From contig JACRBA010000050.1 in NCBI GenBank assembly GCA_016213265.1, positions 1 through 63,436 of the forward strand: a stretch of DNA of 63,436 bases, in the 5' to 3' direction. Below, piece after piece: positions 32,477 to 41,500 of the stretch (positions are counted from its first letter, which is position 1; every line of letters starts with the position of its first letter). The DNA comes from Burkholderiales bacterium (GTDB lineage Bacteria; Pseudomonadota; Gammaproteobacteria; Burkholderiales; Burkholderiaceae_C). The position numbers were made by a program, and so were the translations under genes. Under the pieces are notes generated by a model. It saw only the letters and a program-made list of their open reading frames with translations. It did no database searches and was not told the DNA's origin.

Positions 32477-33865
32477 TCAGTGCGCCGCCGCGGCGAACTG
32501 GGCGTCGGGCTTCACCTCGCGCAGCGCGGCCATGAAGTCGCGCTCGATGCGGTGCAGCGCTTCCTCGGTGTGGCCTTCGAAGCGCATCACCAGCACCGGG
32601 GTGGTGTTGGACGCCCGCACCAGGCCGAAGCCATCGGGGTAGTCGGCGCGCAGGCCGTCGATGGTGCCGATCTCGGCGCCCGGAAACTTCGCCGTCTCGC
32701 GCAGCTTCTCGATCACGGCGTGCGGCTCACCCTCGACGCAGGGCACGTTCAGCTCGGGCGTGCTGAAGCTGGTGGGCAGGCCATTGAGCACGGCGCTGGG
32801 GTCGTCGGAGCGCGACAGGATCTCCAGCAGCCGGCCGGCCGTGTACATGGCGTCGTCGAAGCCGTACCAGCGCTCGGCGAAGAAGATGTGGCCGCTCATC
32901 TCGCCCGCGATCGGCGCGCCGGTCTCCTTGAGCTTGGCCTTGACCAGCGAGTGACCGGTCTTCCACATCATCGGCACGCCGCCCGCCTTGCGCACGTCGG
33001 GCGCCAGGCGCTGGCTGCACTTCACGTCGTAGATGATGGTGCCGCCCTTGACGCGGGTGAGGATGTCGCGTGCGAAGAGGATGAGCTGGCGGTCGGGGTA
33101 GATGATCTGCCCGTCCTTGGTGACCACGCCCAGGCGGTCACCGTCGCCGTCGAAGGCCAGGCCCAGCTCGGCGTCAGTGGCGTGCACCACCTTGATGAGG
33201 TCGGCCAGGTTCTCGGGCTTGGAGGGGTCGGGGTGGTGGTTCGGGAAATCGCCGTCGACCTTGGAGTACAGGTCGATCACCTCGCAGCCCAGCGCCCGCA
33301 GGATGGCCGGCGCGGTGGCGCCGGGGATGCCGTTGCCCGAGTCGACCACGATCTTCATCGGCCTCGAGAGCTTGCAGTCGCTGGTGATGCGGTGGGCGTA
33401 CTCGGGGATCACGTCCATCGCCGCGATGCGGCCCCGGCCCGTGGTGTAGTCCTCGGCCTCCATGCGGCGCCGCAGGCCCTGGATCTCGTCGCCGTAGATC
33501 GCGCGGCCGGCGAGCACCATCTTGAAGCCGTTGTAGTTCTTCGGGTTGTGGCTGCCCGTCACCTGGATGCCGCTGGAGCAGCCATGGCGGGCGCGCGTGG
33601 CGGCCACGTAGTAGACGATGGGCGTGGTGACGGCGCCCAGGTCCACCACGTCCAGGCCGGTGGAGGCCAGGCCGCGCATCAGCGCCGCCGCCAGGCCGGG
33701 GCCGGAGACGCGGCCGTCGCGGCCCACGGCCACGGCCTTCTCGCCGGCCTTGAGCGCCTCGGTGCCGAAGGCACGGCCGAGGTGCTCGGCGAACTGCTCG
33801 TCGAGGGCCTGGCCGACGATGCCTCGGATGTCGTAGGCCTTGAATGCGGATGCTGCAACCTTCAT
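32477..33865 (-). CDS. algC: phosphomannomutase/phosphoglucomutase
   Basis: A 462-residue alpha-D-phosphohexomutase of the AlgC/ManB type that interconverts sugar 1- and 6-phosphates for LPS and exopolysaccharide precursors. It starts with FKAYDIRGIVG; the phosphoserine motif is VTGSHNPKNYNGFK (Ser near 105), the metal loop DGDGDRLG lies near 240-247, the sugar-binding loop is GEMSGHIFFAERWYGFDDA, and the phosphate-binding RASNTTPVLVMRFEG closes the C-terminus. ATG 33865 fits the family start and is preceded by AAGGAGA; an upstream open frame over the intergenic region is not coding. It is divergent from an AlgZ/AlgR-like pair. Confidence 0.96.
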   Translation of the reverse strand: MKVAASAFKAYDIRGIVGQALDEQFAEHLGRAFGTEALKAGEKAVAVGRDGRVSGPGLAAALMRGLASTGLDVVDLGAVTTPIVYYVAATRARHGCSSGIQVTGSHNPKNYNGFKMVLAGRAIYGDEIQGLRRRMEAEDYTTGRGRIAAMDVIPEYAHRITSDCKLSRPMKIVVDSGNGIPGATAPAILRALGCEVIDLYSKVDGDFPNHHPDPSKPENLADLIKVVHATDAELGLAFDGDGDRLGVVTKDGQIIYPDRQLILFARDILTRVKGGTIIYDVKCSQRLAPDVRKAGGVPMMWKTGHSLVKAKLKETGAPIAGEMSGHIFFAERWYGFDDAMYTAGRLLEILSRSDDPSAVLNGLPTSFSTPELNVPCVEGEPHAVIEKLRETAKFPGAEIGTIDGLRADYPDGFGLVRASNTTPVLVMRFEGHTEEALHRIERDFMAALREVKPDAQFAAAAH

Positions 33866-33982
33866 GGGGTGTTCTCTCCTTGTGGCGGGCGCGATTGTAG
33901 GCAGGGGCCGTTTCGGGGCTGTTACGTGCGGCGTGGGGGGGGTGAAGCACGCCCCGTGCCGGCGAGCGCCGCCACGCGCTCG

Positions 33983-33991
33983 CCGTTCGTC
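33983..33991. promoter_or_regulatory. AlgR-type box between algC and the AlgZ/AlgR-like genes
   Basis: CCGTTCGTC matches the core consensus of Pseudomonas AlgR binding sites at all nine positions. It lies 118 bases upstream of the algC start codon and 67 bases upstream of the histidine kinase start codon, next to genes for an AlgR-like LytTR regulator. A degraded relative (CCGTTTCGG) is near 33908. Confidence 0.6.
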
Positions 33992-34058
33992 GGCCGGGCT
34001 GTCGATCCGTCGCGGCCCCAGGGCACCGCGCCCGGGCCGCTGCCTACACTGCGCCGCC

Positions 34059-35192
34059 ATGGACAGCCCCCTCTCGCTCGACACGCTGCGGCGCTCCTGG
34101 CGCAGCTGGACCTCCATCGACCTGGAGGTGGAAGGCCCCGCCTGGCTGCAGCTGGTGTGGAGCGGCCTGTTCGCCATCGCCTGCGCCCTGATGTTCACCG
34201 TCTTCGGCATGGTGATGATGGGGCGCGGCCAGTGGGACGACCCCAGCCGGTGGTGGCGCTGGTTCCAGGTGAACCTGTTCGTCAGCGCGGTGATCGCCTA
34301 CGGCATCCACGGGCTGTTCGAGCTGCTCATCCGCTGGATCGGGCCGGCCCGCATCAAGAGCTGGCCCGAGGGCCGGCGGGCGCTGTTCTTCGTGTCGGTG
34401 CCGCTGTTCGGCGTGGCCACGCTGTGGCCCACGGCCGTGTGGCTGCTGGGGATGCACGTGGGCACGGCCACCATGCAGGTGAACATGGGCTTCATCGCCT
34501 TCGCGCTGATGTTCAGCCTGGTGATGTTCCTGTACTTCGGCGGCAAGGCCCGGCTGGAGATGGCCAACCGCCGCGCGGCCGAGGCGCAGCTGAAGCTGCT
34601 GCAGGGCCAGATCGAGCCGCACTTCCTGTTCAACACCCTGGCCAACGTGGTGGGCCTCATCGACCACGAGCCCGAACGGGCGCGGCGCATGCTCGAGAGC
34701 TTCATCGACTACCTGCGCGGCTCGCTGGGCGGCCTGCGCAACGAGCGCCACACGCTGGGCCAGGAGATGGCGCTGGTCGAGGCCTACCTCGGCGTGCTCG
34801 CCCTGCGCATGGACGACCGCCTGCGGGTGCGCATCGAGGTGCCCGACGCCCTGCGCGCCACGCCGCTGCCGGCCGTGCTGGTGCAGCCGCTGGTCGAGAA
34901 TGCCATCCACCACGGCCTGGAGCCCAAGGTCGAGGGCGGCGAGATCGTGGTGCGCGCCGAGGTGCACGGCCATCGCCTGCACATCGAGGTGCTCGACGAT
35001 GGCCTGGGCCTGCGCCCGGCGAGCGCCCCCGCGCGCCGCACCGGCGGCGCGGGCGCCGCCCTGGCCAACATCCGCGAACGACTGGCCGCGGCCTATGGCG
35101 CATCGGCCGGCCTCACGCTCACCGAGCGGCCCGGCGGCGGCGTGTGCGCCCGCCTCACCCTGCCCTGGCCGGTGCCGCCGACGCTCACCTGA
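34059..35192 (+). CDS. LytS/AlgZ-type sensor histidine kinase
   Basis: A 377-residue membrane histidine kinase of the His_kinase (PF06580) class. Four hydrophobic segments lie between about residues 35 and 165, followed by a coiled helix and the phosphoacceptor motif LQGQIEPHFLFNTLANV (His 188), then VQPLVENAIHHGLEP (N box) and DDGLGL and GAALANIRERL (G boxes). It probably phosphorylates the LytTR regulator encoded 64 bases downstream. ATG 34059 is chosen from the family N-terminus. It is divergent from algC, mirroring the AlgZ/AlgR control of algC known in Pseudomonas. Confidence 0.92.
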   Translation: MDSPLSLDTLRRSWRSWTSIDLEVEGPAWLQLVWSGLFAIACALMFTVFGMVMMGRGQWDDPSRWWRWFQVNLFVSAVIAYGIHGLFELLIRWIGPARIKSWPEGRRALFFVSVPLFGVATLWPTAVWLLGMHVGTATMQVNMGFIAFALMFSLVMFLYFGGKARLEMANRRAAEAQLKLLQGQIEPHFLFNTLANVVGLIDHEPERARRMLESFIDYLRGSLGGLRNERHTLGQEMALVEAYLGVLALRMDDRLRVRIEVPDALRATPLPAVLVQPLVENAIHHGLEPKVEGGEIVVRAEVHGHRLHIEVLDDGLGLRPASAPARRTGGAGAALANIRERLAAAYGASAGLTLTERPGGGVCARLTLPWPVPPTLT

Positions 35193-35256
35193 CGGTGGCC
35201 CGCGGGCCAGCCCCCCACCGCCGCTCTCGCCAAACACCAAGCCCGACGTCACGCCC

Positions 35257-36039
35257 ATGACCCCGCCCACCGCCCTCATCGCCGACGACGAACCGCACCT
35301 GGTGCGCCACCTGCAGCAGCAGCTCGCGCCACTGTGGCCGGAGTTGCAGATCGTGGCCACCGCGCGCAACGGCCTGGAGGCCGCCGCCGCCATCGCCGAA
35401 CACCAGCCCGACCTGGCCTTCCTGGACATCCGCATGCCGGGCCTCACGGGGCTGGAGGTGGCGCAGGGCGTCGAGGGACGCACCCGCGTGGTGTTCGTGA
35501 CGGCCTATGACGAGTTCGCTGTGCAGGCCTTCGAGCACGCGGCGCTGGACTACCTGCTCAAGCCGGTGACGGCCGAGCGCCTGGGCCGCTCGGTGCAGCG
35601 CCTGCGTGCGGCCCTGCAGGCGCCCGCCGACGAGCCCGACGCGCGCCTGGCCGAGGCCCTGCGCCGGCTGCTGCCCGCGGCCCCCGCCCCTGCACCGGCC
35701 GGCGCGCCCGGCCGCCTGCGCTGGATCCGCGCCAGCGCGGGTGAGCTCACGCACCAGGTCGCCGTGGACGAGGTGGTGTGCTTCCAGGCCGACGACAAGT
35801 ACACCTGCGTGCACACGGCCGGTGGCAAGGAGCACCTCATCCGCACCCCCATCACCGAGCTGGCCGGGCAGCTCGATCCGGAGCAGTTCTGGCAGGTGCA
35901 CCGCTCCACCCTCGTCAACCTGGCGTTCCTTGAGAGCACGCGGCGCGACGAGGCGAGCCGGCTGTGGCTGCGCCTGCGCGGGCTGGCCCAGGAGCTGCCC
36001 GTCAGCCGCGCCTACGTGCACCTGTTCAAGGCCATGTGA
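35257..36039 (+). CDS. LytTR-type response regulator (AlgR-like)
   Basis: A 260-residue response regulator. The receiver (residues 1-120) has DDE near the start, the phosphoacceptor Asp 57 in FLDIRMPG, VTAYDEFAVQAFEHAALDYLLKP with the conserved Thr and Lys. After a Pro/Ala linker, the LytTR DNA-binding domain (about residues 150-255) reads VVCFQADDKYTCVHT, RTPITEL, FWQVHRSTLVNL and PVSRAY. It is the partner of the AlgZ-like kinase just upstream. LytTR proteins of the AlgR group recognise sites like the CCGTTCGTC box at 33983. Confidence 0.93.
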   Translation: MTPPTALIADDEPHLVRHLQQQLAPLWPELQIVATARNGLEAAAAIAEHQPDLAFLDIRMPGLTGLEVAQGVEGRTRVVFVTAYDEFAVQAFEHAALDYLLKPVTAERLGRSVQRLRAALQAPADEPDARLAEALRRLLPAAPAPAPAGAPGRLRWIRASAGELTHQVAVDEVVCFQADDKYTCVHTAGGKEHLIRTPITELAGQLDPEQFWQVHRSTLVNLAFLESTRRDEASRLWLRLRGLAQELPVSRAYVHLFKAM

Positions 36040-36137
36040 GCCGCGGGGCGCCGGCACCGGCCCGGCCGGCTATGCTGCGCGAGGCACAGGTCCGAAAACG
36101 GCGAGTCACGGCAGCGACCGGGGCCAACAATGCCGCC

Positions 36138-37628
36138 ATGCCCCCCGCCCCGACCCTCCAGCCCGACGCCGCCTACCGCGTGCTGCAGACCCACGACGCC
36201 CGCTTCGACGGCCGGCTGTTCGTGGGCGTCACGTCCACCGGGGTGTACTGCCGGCCGGTGTGCCGGGTGAAGCTGCCGCGACGCGAGAACTGCCTGTTCT
36301 TCCCGCACGCCGCGGCCGCCGAGCACGCGGGCTTCCGGCCCTGCCTGCGCTGCCGGCCCGAGCTGGCCCCCGGCCTGGCCGCCACCGACTCCTCCGATGC
36401 GCTGGCCCACGCCGGCGCACGGCTCATCGAGCACGCCGTCGCCCAGGGCGAGCCGGTGGCCCTGCCTGCCGTGGCCGCCCGGCTGGGCGTGACCGACCGG
36501 CACTTTCGTCGTGTCTTCCAGGCGGCCTACGGCGTGAGCCCGGTGGATTGGCTGGCCACCCAGCGGCTGCTGCTGGCCAAGCGCCTGCTCACCGACACCG
36601 ACCTGCCGGTGACCCGCGTGGCGCTGGCGGCGGGCTTCGGCAGCCTGCGCCGCTTCCATGCCGCCTTCGCCGAGCGCTACCGGCTCGCTCCCACCGCCCT
36701 GCGCCGCGGCGCGGCGGCGCCCGCCGAGGCAGGCCGCGTGCACGCCACCGAGCCGGTCACCGTGCGCCTGGCCTGGCGGCCGCCCTACGACCATGCGGCC
36801 ATGGTCGAATTCCTGTCCGCGCGGCCCCTGGCCGGGGTGGAGGCGGTGGCCGCCGACCGCGACGGCCCCGTGTGGCGCCGCACGCTGGCCCTCACCGACA
36901 CGCAAGGCCAGCGCCATGCGGGCTGGCTGGCGCTGCGCTGGCGACCGGACGCCCACGAGGTGGCCGCCACCGTGAGCCCCCACCTCGCCCCGGTGCTGGG
37001 CGCGGTGATCGAGCGTCTGCGGCACCTGCTGGACCTGAACGCCGACACGCTGCCGATCGAGCAGGCCCTGGCCGGGCTGCCGGTGGCCCTGCGCCGCGGG
37101 CTGCGCGTGCCCGGCTGCCTGGACGGCTTCGAGACGACGGTGCGCATCGTGCTGGGCCAGCAGGTCACCGTGGCGGCCGCCTGCACGCTCGCCGGCCGGC
37201 TGGTGCAGCGCTTCGGCGAGCCGCTGGCCACCCCCTTCGCCGAGCTCAACCGGCTGTTCCCCACGCCGCAGGCGCTGGCCGAGGCGACGCCCGAGGCCAT
37301 CGGCACGCTGGGCATCGTGCGCACGCGGGTGGCCGCCCTGCAGGCCCTGTCCCGGGCGGTGGTGCAAGGCCATCTCTCGCTCTCGCCGGCCGCGCCCATG
37401 GCCGACACGCTGGCCGCGCTGCGCGCGCTGCCGGGCATCGGCGACTGGACGGCCGAGCTGGTCGCCCTGCGCGTGCTGGCCTGGCCCGATGCCTTCCCGG
37501 CCAGCGACATCGGCGTACGGCGCGCCCTCGGCGCCGCCGATGCCGCCAGCGCCGCCGCCCAGGCGCAGGCCTGGCAGCCCTGGCGTTCCTACGCCGTGAT
37601 GCAGCTGTGGCAATCCGCCGCCGCCTGA
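36138..37628 (+). CDS. N-Ada/AraC/AlkA fusion: alkylation sensor and DNA glycosylase
   Basis: A 496-residue protein joining the N-terminal half of Ada with AlkA. Cys 38, Cys 42, Cys 69 and Cys 72 stand at exactly the positions of the zinc/methyl-acceptor cysteines of E. coli Ada (YCRPVC and CLRC), so methylphosphotriester repair and methylation-dependent switching are expected. An AraC-type HTH follows (about 85-185), then an AlkA N-domain and HhH-GPD glycosylase (LPGIGDWTAELVALRVL, catalytic Asp 457 in PASDIGVRR) that removes 3-methyladenine. The C-terminal O6-methyltransferase of classical Ada is absent and is supplied by the next gene, 15 bases downstream. Confidence 0.93.
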   Translation: MPPAPTLQPDAAYRVLQTHDARFDGRLFVGVTSTGVYCRPVCRVKLPRRENCLFFPHAAAAEHAGFRPCLRCRPELAPGLAATDSSDALAHAGARLIEHAVAQGEPVALPAVAARLGVTDRHFRRVFQAAYGVSPVDWLATQRLLLAKRLLTDTDLPVTRVALAAGFGSLRRFHAAFAERYRLAPTALRRGAAAPAEAGRVHATEPVTVRLAWRPPYDHAAMVEFLSARPLAGVEAVAADRDGPVWRRTLALTDTQGQRHAGWLALRWRPDAHEVAATVSPHLAPVLGAVIERLRHLLDLNADTLPIEQALAGLPVALRRGLRVPGCLDGFETTVRIVLGQQVTVAAACTLAGRLVQRFGEPLATPFAELNRLFPTPQALAEATPEAIGTLGIVRTRVAALQALSRAVVQGHLSLSPAAPMADTLAALRALPGIGDWTAELVALRVLAWPDAFPASDIGVRRALGAADAASAAAQAQAWQPWRSYAVMQLWQSAAA

Positions 37629-37643
37629 CCGAAAGCCCCCGCC

Positions 37644-38183
37644 ATGACACCCACCCACCTCGTCGCCCAGGCCACCGTGCCCAGCCCGCTGGGCCCCCTG
37701 CTGCTGGTCGCCAGCGCGCAGGGACTCGCCGGCTGCTGGTTCACCGACCAGCGCCACCACCCGGGCCCGCTCGCCGTGCCGGTGGACGCGGGCCATCCGC
37801 ATATCGCCCAGGCCGTGGCCGAGCTGGCCGACTATTGGCGCGATGCCGGCACGGCCCGCTTCCGCGTGCCCCTGGACCCCGCCGGCACGCCGTTCCAACA
37901 GGCGGTGTGGCAGGCGCTGCGCGCCATCCCACCCGGCCGATGCAGCGGCTACGGCCGCCTGGCGGCCGACCTGGGCCTGCCGCAGGCCGCGCGTGCGGTG
38001 GGTGCCGCGGTGGGGCGCAACCCGCTGTCGGTCATCGTGCCCTGCCACCGGGTGCTGGGCAGCGACGGCTCGCTCACCGGCTACGCGGGCGGCCTGGCGC
38101 GCAAGCAGGCGCTGCTGCAGCACGAGGGCCACGCCCTGGCGCCGACCGCGCCGACCGCGCTGACCGCCGCGGAGTGCGCATGA
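37644..38183 (+). CDS. ogt: methylated-DNA-protein cysteine methyltransferase
   Basis: A 179-residue suicide repair protein that takes methyl groups from O6-methylguanine and O4-methylthymine onto its own cysteine. The active site is IVPCHRVLGSDGSLTGYAGGL with Cys 134; the helix-turn-helix region GTPFQQAVWQALRAIPPG is typical. It lies 15 bases after the Ada-AlkA fusion, so the pair restores the full Ada response in two chains. Its stop overlaps the start of the next gene (ATGA). Confidence 0.95.
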   Translation: MTPTHLVAQATVPSPLGPLLLVASAQGLAGCWFTDQRHHPGPLAVPVDAGHPHIAQAVAELADYWRDAGTARFRVPLDPAGTPFQQAVWQALRAIPPGRCSGYGRLAADLGLPQAARAVGAAVGRNPLSVIVPCHRVLGSDGSLTGYAGGLARKQALLQHEGHALAPTAPTALTAAECA

Positions 38184-39088
38184 AGCCGCGCGACCTCACC
38201 GAGCTGCTGCTGCTGGCCGCCATCTGGGGCGGCTCCTTCCTCTTCCTGCGCCTGGGTGCGGCCGATTTCGGCGCGGTGGCGCTGGCCGGCCTGCGTGTGC
38301 TGGGGGCCTCGCTGTTCCTGCTGCCCATCCTGCTGCAGCGCGGCGAGTGGCCCGCCCTGCGCCGCCACTGGCGCGCCATCGCGGTGGTGGGCGTGGCGAA
38401 CTCGGCCATCCCCTTCCTGTGCTTTGCCTACGCGGCGCTGCACATCACCGGCGGGCTGTCGGCCATCTTCAACGCCACCACGCCGCTGTGGGGCGTGCTC
38501 ATCGCCTGGGCCTGGCTGAAAGACCGCCCGGGCGGCTGGCGGCTCGTGGGCCTGGCGATCGGCTTTGCCGGCGTGCTCTGGCTGGCCGGCGACAAGGCGG
38601 ATCTGCGCCCGGGCGCGGGCGGCGGCGGAGCCGCCCTGGCCATCGGCGCGTGCCTGCTGGCCACGCTCATGTACGGCCTGGCCGCGAGCCTGACCAAGCG
38701 TTTCCTCACTGGCGTGCCGCCCATGGCCCTGGCCACCGGCAGCCAGCTCTCGGCCACCGTCGTGCTGGCGCCGCTGATGCTGTGGCAGTGGCCGGCGCAG
38801 CTGCCCGGGCCCGGCCCCTGGGCCGCCGTGGCGGCACTCGCATTGCTGTGCACCGGCGTGGCCTACATCCTGTACTTCCGGCTCATCGCGGCCATCGGCG
38901 CCACCCACGCGCTGGGCGTGACCTACCTCATTCCCGCGTTCGCCATGGCCTGGGGCGGCCTGTTTCTCGGCGAAACTGTGGACGCGACGATGGTCGGCGC
39001 CTGCGCGGTGATCCTCGCCGGCACCTCGCTGGTCACCGGGCTGTGGCGGCCCCGCTGGCCGCTCGCGCCCGCCCGCCCCCGCCCCTGA
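38180..39088 (+). CDS. DMT-superfamily (EamA) permease
   Basis: A 302-residue inner-membrane protein with ten predicted helices and two EamA repeats (AAIWGGSFLFLRLGAADFGA in the first, GVTYLIPAFAMAWGGLFLGE in the second). Such permeases export amino acids or metabolites; no substrate can be assigned. The ATGA overlap with ogt suggests cotranscription with the alkylation repair genes, which may only be a positional effect. Confidence 0.88.
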   Translation: MKPRDLTELLLLAAIWGGSFLFLRLGAADFGAVALAGLRVLGASLFLLPILLQRGEWPALRRHWRAIAVVGVANSAIPFLCFAYAALHITGGLSAIFNATTPLWGVLIAWAWLKDRPGGWRLVGLAIGFAGVLWLAGDKADLRPGAGGGGAALAIGACLLATLMYGLAASLTKRFLTGVPPMALATGSQLSATVVLAPLMLWQWPAQLPGPGPWAAVAALALLCTGVAYILYFRLIAAIGATHALGVTYLIPAFAMAWGGLFLGETVDATMVGACAVILAGTSLVTGLWRPRWPLAPARPRP

Positions 39089-39128
39089 ACCCGCCCTGCC
39101 GACGACGCCCAAGGAGCCGCCCGCACCG

Positions 39129-39878
39129 ATGGAACTGATGAGCCGCGAATGGCTGGCCGGCTTCTGGTCGCAGCCGCTGATCGCCGCCAACCTGGCGGTG
39201 TTCCTGAACCTGCTGGGCGCGCTCGCGCTGGGGCTGCTCGTGGGCTACGAGCGCGCCTACCACGGCCGGGCCGCCGGCATGCGCACCTACGGCATCGTGT
39301 GCATGGCCTCGGCCGCGCTCACGGTGTTCGCCGGCTACCCCGAGTTCTGGTACGGCGGGCAGCACCCGGTGCACGGCGTGCTCGACCCCACGCGCGTCGT
39401 GCAGGGCATCGTCACCGGCGTGGGCTTCCTGGGTGCCGGGCTCATCATGAAGGAAGGCCTGAGCATCAGCGGCCTGACCACGGCCGCCTCGATCTGGGCG
39501 GCCAGTGCCATCGGCGTGCTGGTGGGCGTGGGCTTCTTCGGCGCGGCCATCCTACTGTCACTGCTGTCGGCGGCGCTGATGATGTGGGGCGCGCGGGTGG
39601 AGGCGCGCCTGCCGTCGCGGCACGCGGTGGGCGTGCAGCTGCGCTTCGCTGCCGGCCATGCGCCGCGCCAGGCCGAGCTGGCCGCCTGGGCCGAGGGCCT
39701 GGGCTATGAGCTGGCGACGGGCTCGATCACCATCACCGAGGAGGCGGGCCGCATCGAGTGGCGCTTCGTGGCGGTGGCGCGCAGCACGCGGCGCGCGGCC
39801 ACCCTGCCCGAGCTGGCCGAGGCGCTGCGCGGGCGGCCCGAGGTGGCGCAGTTCCACCTGGCGCACGCACGCAACTGA
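39129..39878 (+). CDS. MgtC/SapB-family membrane protein
   Basis: A 249-residue protein of the MgtC family. Four to five hydrophobic helices fill residues 20-155, with the conserved GLLVGYERAYHGRAAGMRTYGIVCM and GVGFLGAGLIMKEG motifs, and a soluble ACT-like C-terminal domain follows (about 165-245). MgtC proteins are linked to survival at low magnesium and to F-ATPase or phosphate control. AAGGAG lies 12 bases before ATG 39129. The neighbours give no further clue to its role. Confidence 0.88.
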   Translation: MELMSREWLAGFWSQPLIAANLAVFLNLLGALALGLLVGYERAYHGRAAGMRTYGIVCMASAALTVFAGYPEFWYGGQHPVHGVLDPTRVVQGIVTGVGFLGAGLIMKEGLSISGLTTAASIWAASAIGVLVGVGFFGAAILLSLLSAALMMWGARVEARLPSRHAVGVQLRFAAGHAPRQAELAAWAEGLGYELATGSITITEEAGRIEWRFVAVARSTRRAATLPELAEALRGRPEVAQFHLAHARN

Positions 39879-39911
39879 TCGGCGACAGCCGCCGGCCCCC
39901 ACGGGCCTGGC

Positions 39912-39925
39912 TTGATCTGTGGCAA
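39912..39925 (+). promoter_or_regulatory. FNR-like box upstream of the hemerythrin gene
   Basis: TTGAT and GGCAA separated by CTGT match the FNR/Anr consensus TTGAY-N4-RTCAA at nine of ten half-site positions. The centre is 67 bases upstream of the hemerythrin ATG. No convincing -10 hexamer is seen at the expected distance, so this is tentative. Confidence 0.4.
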
Positions 39926-39985
39926 GACGCGCCACCGGGCCGGATGCGACGCTTGGGCCGCCTGCCGTCTCGAGAAAGCCCCGCC

Positions 39986-40573
39986 ATGACGCCCGCCACC
40001 CTGCGCATCCTGCACGACGAACACGCCGCCCTGGCGGCCATGCTGCGCTCCCTGCTGCTGCTGCTGGCGCAGCACCGGCGCGAGCGCACCCTGCCTGACT
40101 TCGCCGCGCTGCGGGCCATCCTGTTCTACCTGGACGAGTTCCCCGAGCAGCGCCACCACCGCAAGGAAACCGAGCTGCTGTTTCCGCGCCTGCGCGAGCG
40201 CACGGCCGAGGGCGCCGAGCTGCTGGCCAAGCTGGACCGCGACCACGAACACAGCGAGCGCGCGGTGCGCGAGCTGGAGCATGCACTGCTGGGCTTCGAG
40301 ATGATGGGCGAGCCGCGCCGCGCCGCCTTCGAAGAGGCGGCCGAGCGTTATGTGGACGCCTACCTCACGCACATGCAGCACGAGGAGCAGGAGATCCTGC
40401 CGCTGGCCGAGCGCGCCCTCACGGCCGACGACTGGGCCGCCCTGGACGCCGCCTTCGGCGAGAACCGCGACCCGCTCACCGGCCACGCGCCGGACGAGGC
40501 CTACCGCGCGCTGTTCACGCGCATCGCGCACCTGGTGCCCGCGCCCATCGGCCTGGGGCCGGCCACACGCTGA
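39986..40573 (+). CDS. hemerythrin-domain protein
   Basis: A 195-residue four-helix protein with the hemerythrin HHE pattern of di-iron ligands: LHDEHAAL (His near residue 9), HHRKETELLFPRL, DRDHEHSERA and THMQHEEQEILPL. It can bind oxygen or nitric oxide through a di-iron centre; bacterial members serve in oxygen sensing, storage or nitrosative protection. ATG 39986 is chosen because the domain starts immediately after it. A possible FNR-like box precedes it and the next genes also have an FNR-type box, so a low-oxygen role is plausible. Confidence 0.88.
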   Translation: MTPATLRILHDEHAALAAMLRSLLLLLAQHRRERTLPDFAALRAILFYLDEFPEQRHHRKETELLFPRLRERTAEGAELLAKLDRDHEHSERAVRELEHALLGFEMMGEPRRAAFEEAAERYVDAYLTHMQHEEQEILPLAERALTADDWAALDAAFGENRDPLTGHAPDEAYRALFTRIAHLVPAPIGLGPATR

Positions 40574-40591
40574 CCCCGCCGCGGGCGGGCG

Positions 40592-41500
40592 TCACGCCCC
40601 CAGCAGCTCGCGCACGCCCTCGGCCAGCGCCTGGGCGAGCGGGATGGCGTTTGTGGGGTGCGCGACCGTGTCGCCGCTGACCACCCGCGCCGCGCCGGCT
40701 TCGCGCAGCGCCTCGGCCGCGCCCGGCGCGAACAGCGCGTGCACCGCCACGCACACCGGCGCGGCCATGCCGGCGCGGCGCAGGTGGGCCACGGTCTCGG
40801 CCAGCGTGCGGCCGGTGGAGATGATGTCGTCCACCAGCACCGGCGTGTGGCCGGCCCAGCGCGCCACATCGGGCACCGACCCCTCCACGTCGCGGTCGCC
40901 ACGGCGCTGCTTGGTGAGCACGATGGCGGGCGCGCCGGCCCGGTCGGCCACGTCGCGCACCCACTGGCCACTCTCCTCGTCGGGGCCCACGAGCAGCGGC
41001 CGCGCCACCTCGCGCGCGATCCAGTCGGCGATGGCGGGTGCGGCGCGCACGTGGCGGCAGGGCACGCCGTAGACGTCCTCCAGCCGGGCGATCCGGTGCA
41101 GGTGCGGGTCCACGGTGGCCAGGCCGTCCACCGCGGCGCTGAGCCAGCGCGCCACATGCGCGGCACTGGCGGTCTCGCCCGGGTGGAAGGCGATGTCCTG
41201 CCGCATGTAGCAGAGGTAGGGCGCGGCCAGCAGCACGCGCGAGGCGCCGGCTTCGCGCGCGGCCTGGGCCAGCAGCATCAGCGGCACCAGCTTGTCGTCC
41301 GGGCGGTCCAGGCTGCAGGCGATGACCACCGGGCGGCCGGCCACCGGACTCTCCACCCGCACGAACGATTCCGCATCGGGAAACCGCCGCACGGTGGCCT
41401 CGCCCAGCACGCCGGGCAGGGCCTGCACCAGCGTCGCCGCCAGCGCCTCCTGCCCCGGCCCGGGCAGCACCACGGGCAGCCCGCTCCCGGCCGCCGTCAT
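40592..41500 (-). CDS. ribose-phosphate pyrophosphokinase-like protein
   Basis: A 302-residue member of the PRPP synthetase family. It has the split PRTase folds with [23 protein letters not shown], the flexible-loop motif [11 protein letters not shown] (in place of YARQDR), LLVGPDEES and the PRPP loop [13 protein letters not shown]. It differs from housekeeping Prs in the catalytic flexible loop and the regulatory region. The gene overlaps the preceding phosphorylase-like gene by four bases (ATGA), so the two work as a pair. PRPP formation from ribose 5-phosphate, or use of a phosphorylase product, is inferred. Confidence 0.85.
   Translation of the reverse strand: MTAAGSGLPVVLPGPGQEALAATLVQALPGVLGEATVRRFPDAESFVRVESPVAGRPVVIACSLDRPDDKLVPLMLLAQAAREAGASRVLLAAPYLCYMRQDIAFHPGETASAAHVARWLSAAVDGLATVDPHLHRIARLEDVYGVPCRHVRAAPAIADWIAREVARPLLVGPDEESGQWVRDVADRAGAPAIVLTKQRRGDRDVEGSVPDVARWAGHTPVLVDDIISTGRTLAETVAHLRRAGMAAPVCVAVHALFAPGAAEALREAGAARVVSGDTVAHPTNAIPLAQALAEGVRELLGA

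Noticed and set aside
33866..34210. N-terminal extension of algC across the intergenic region and into the divergent kinase
   Set aside because: The family start and a ribosome site are at 33865, and the extension overlaps a kinase gene on the other strand.
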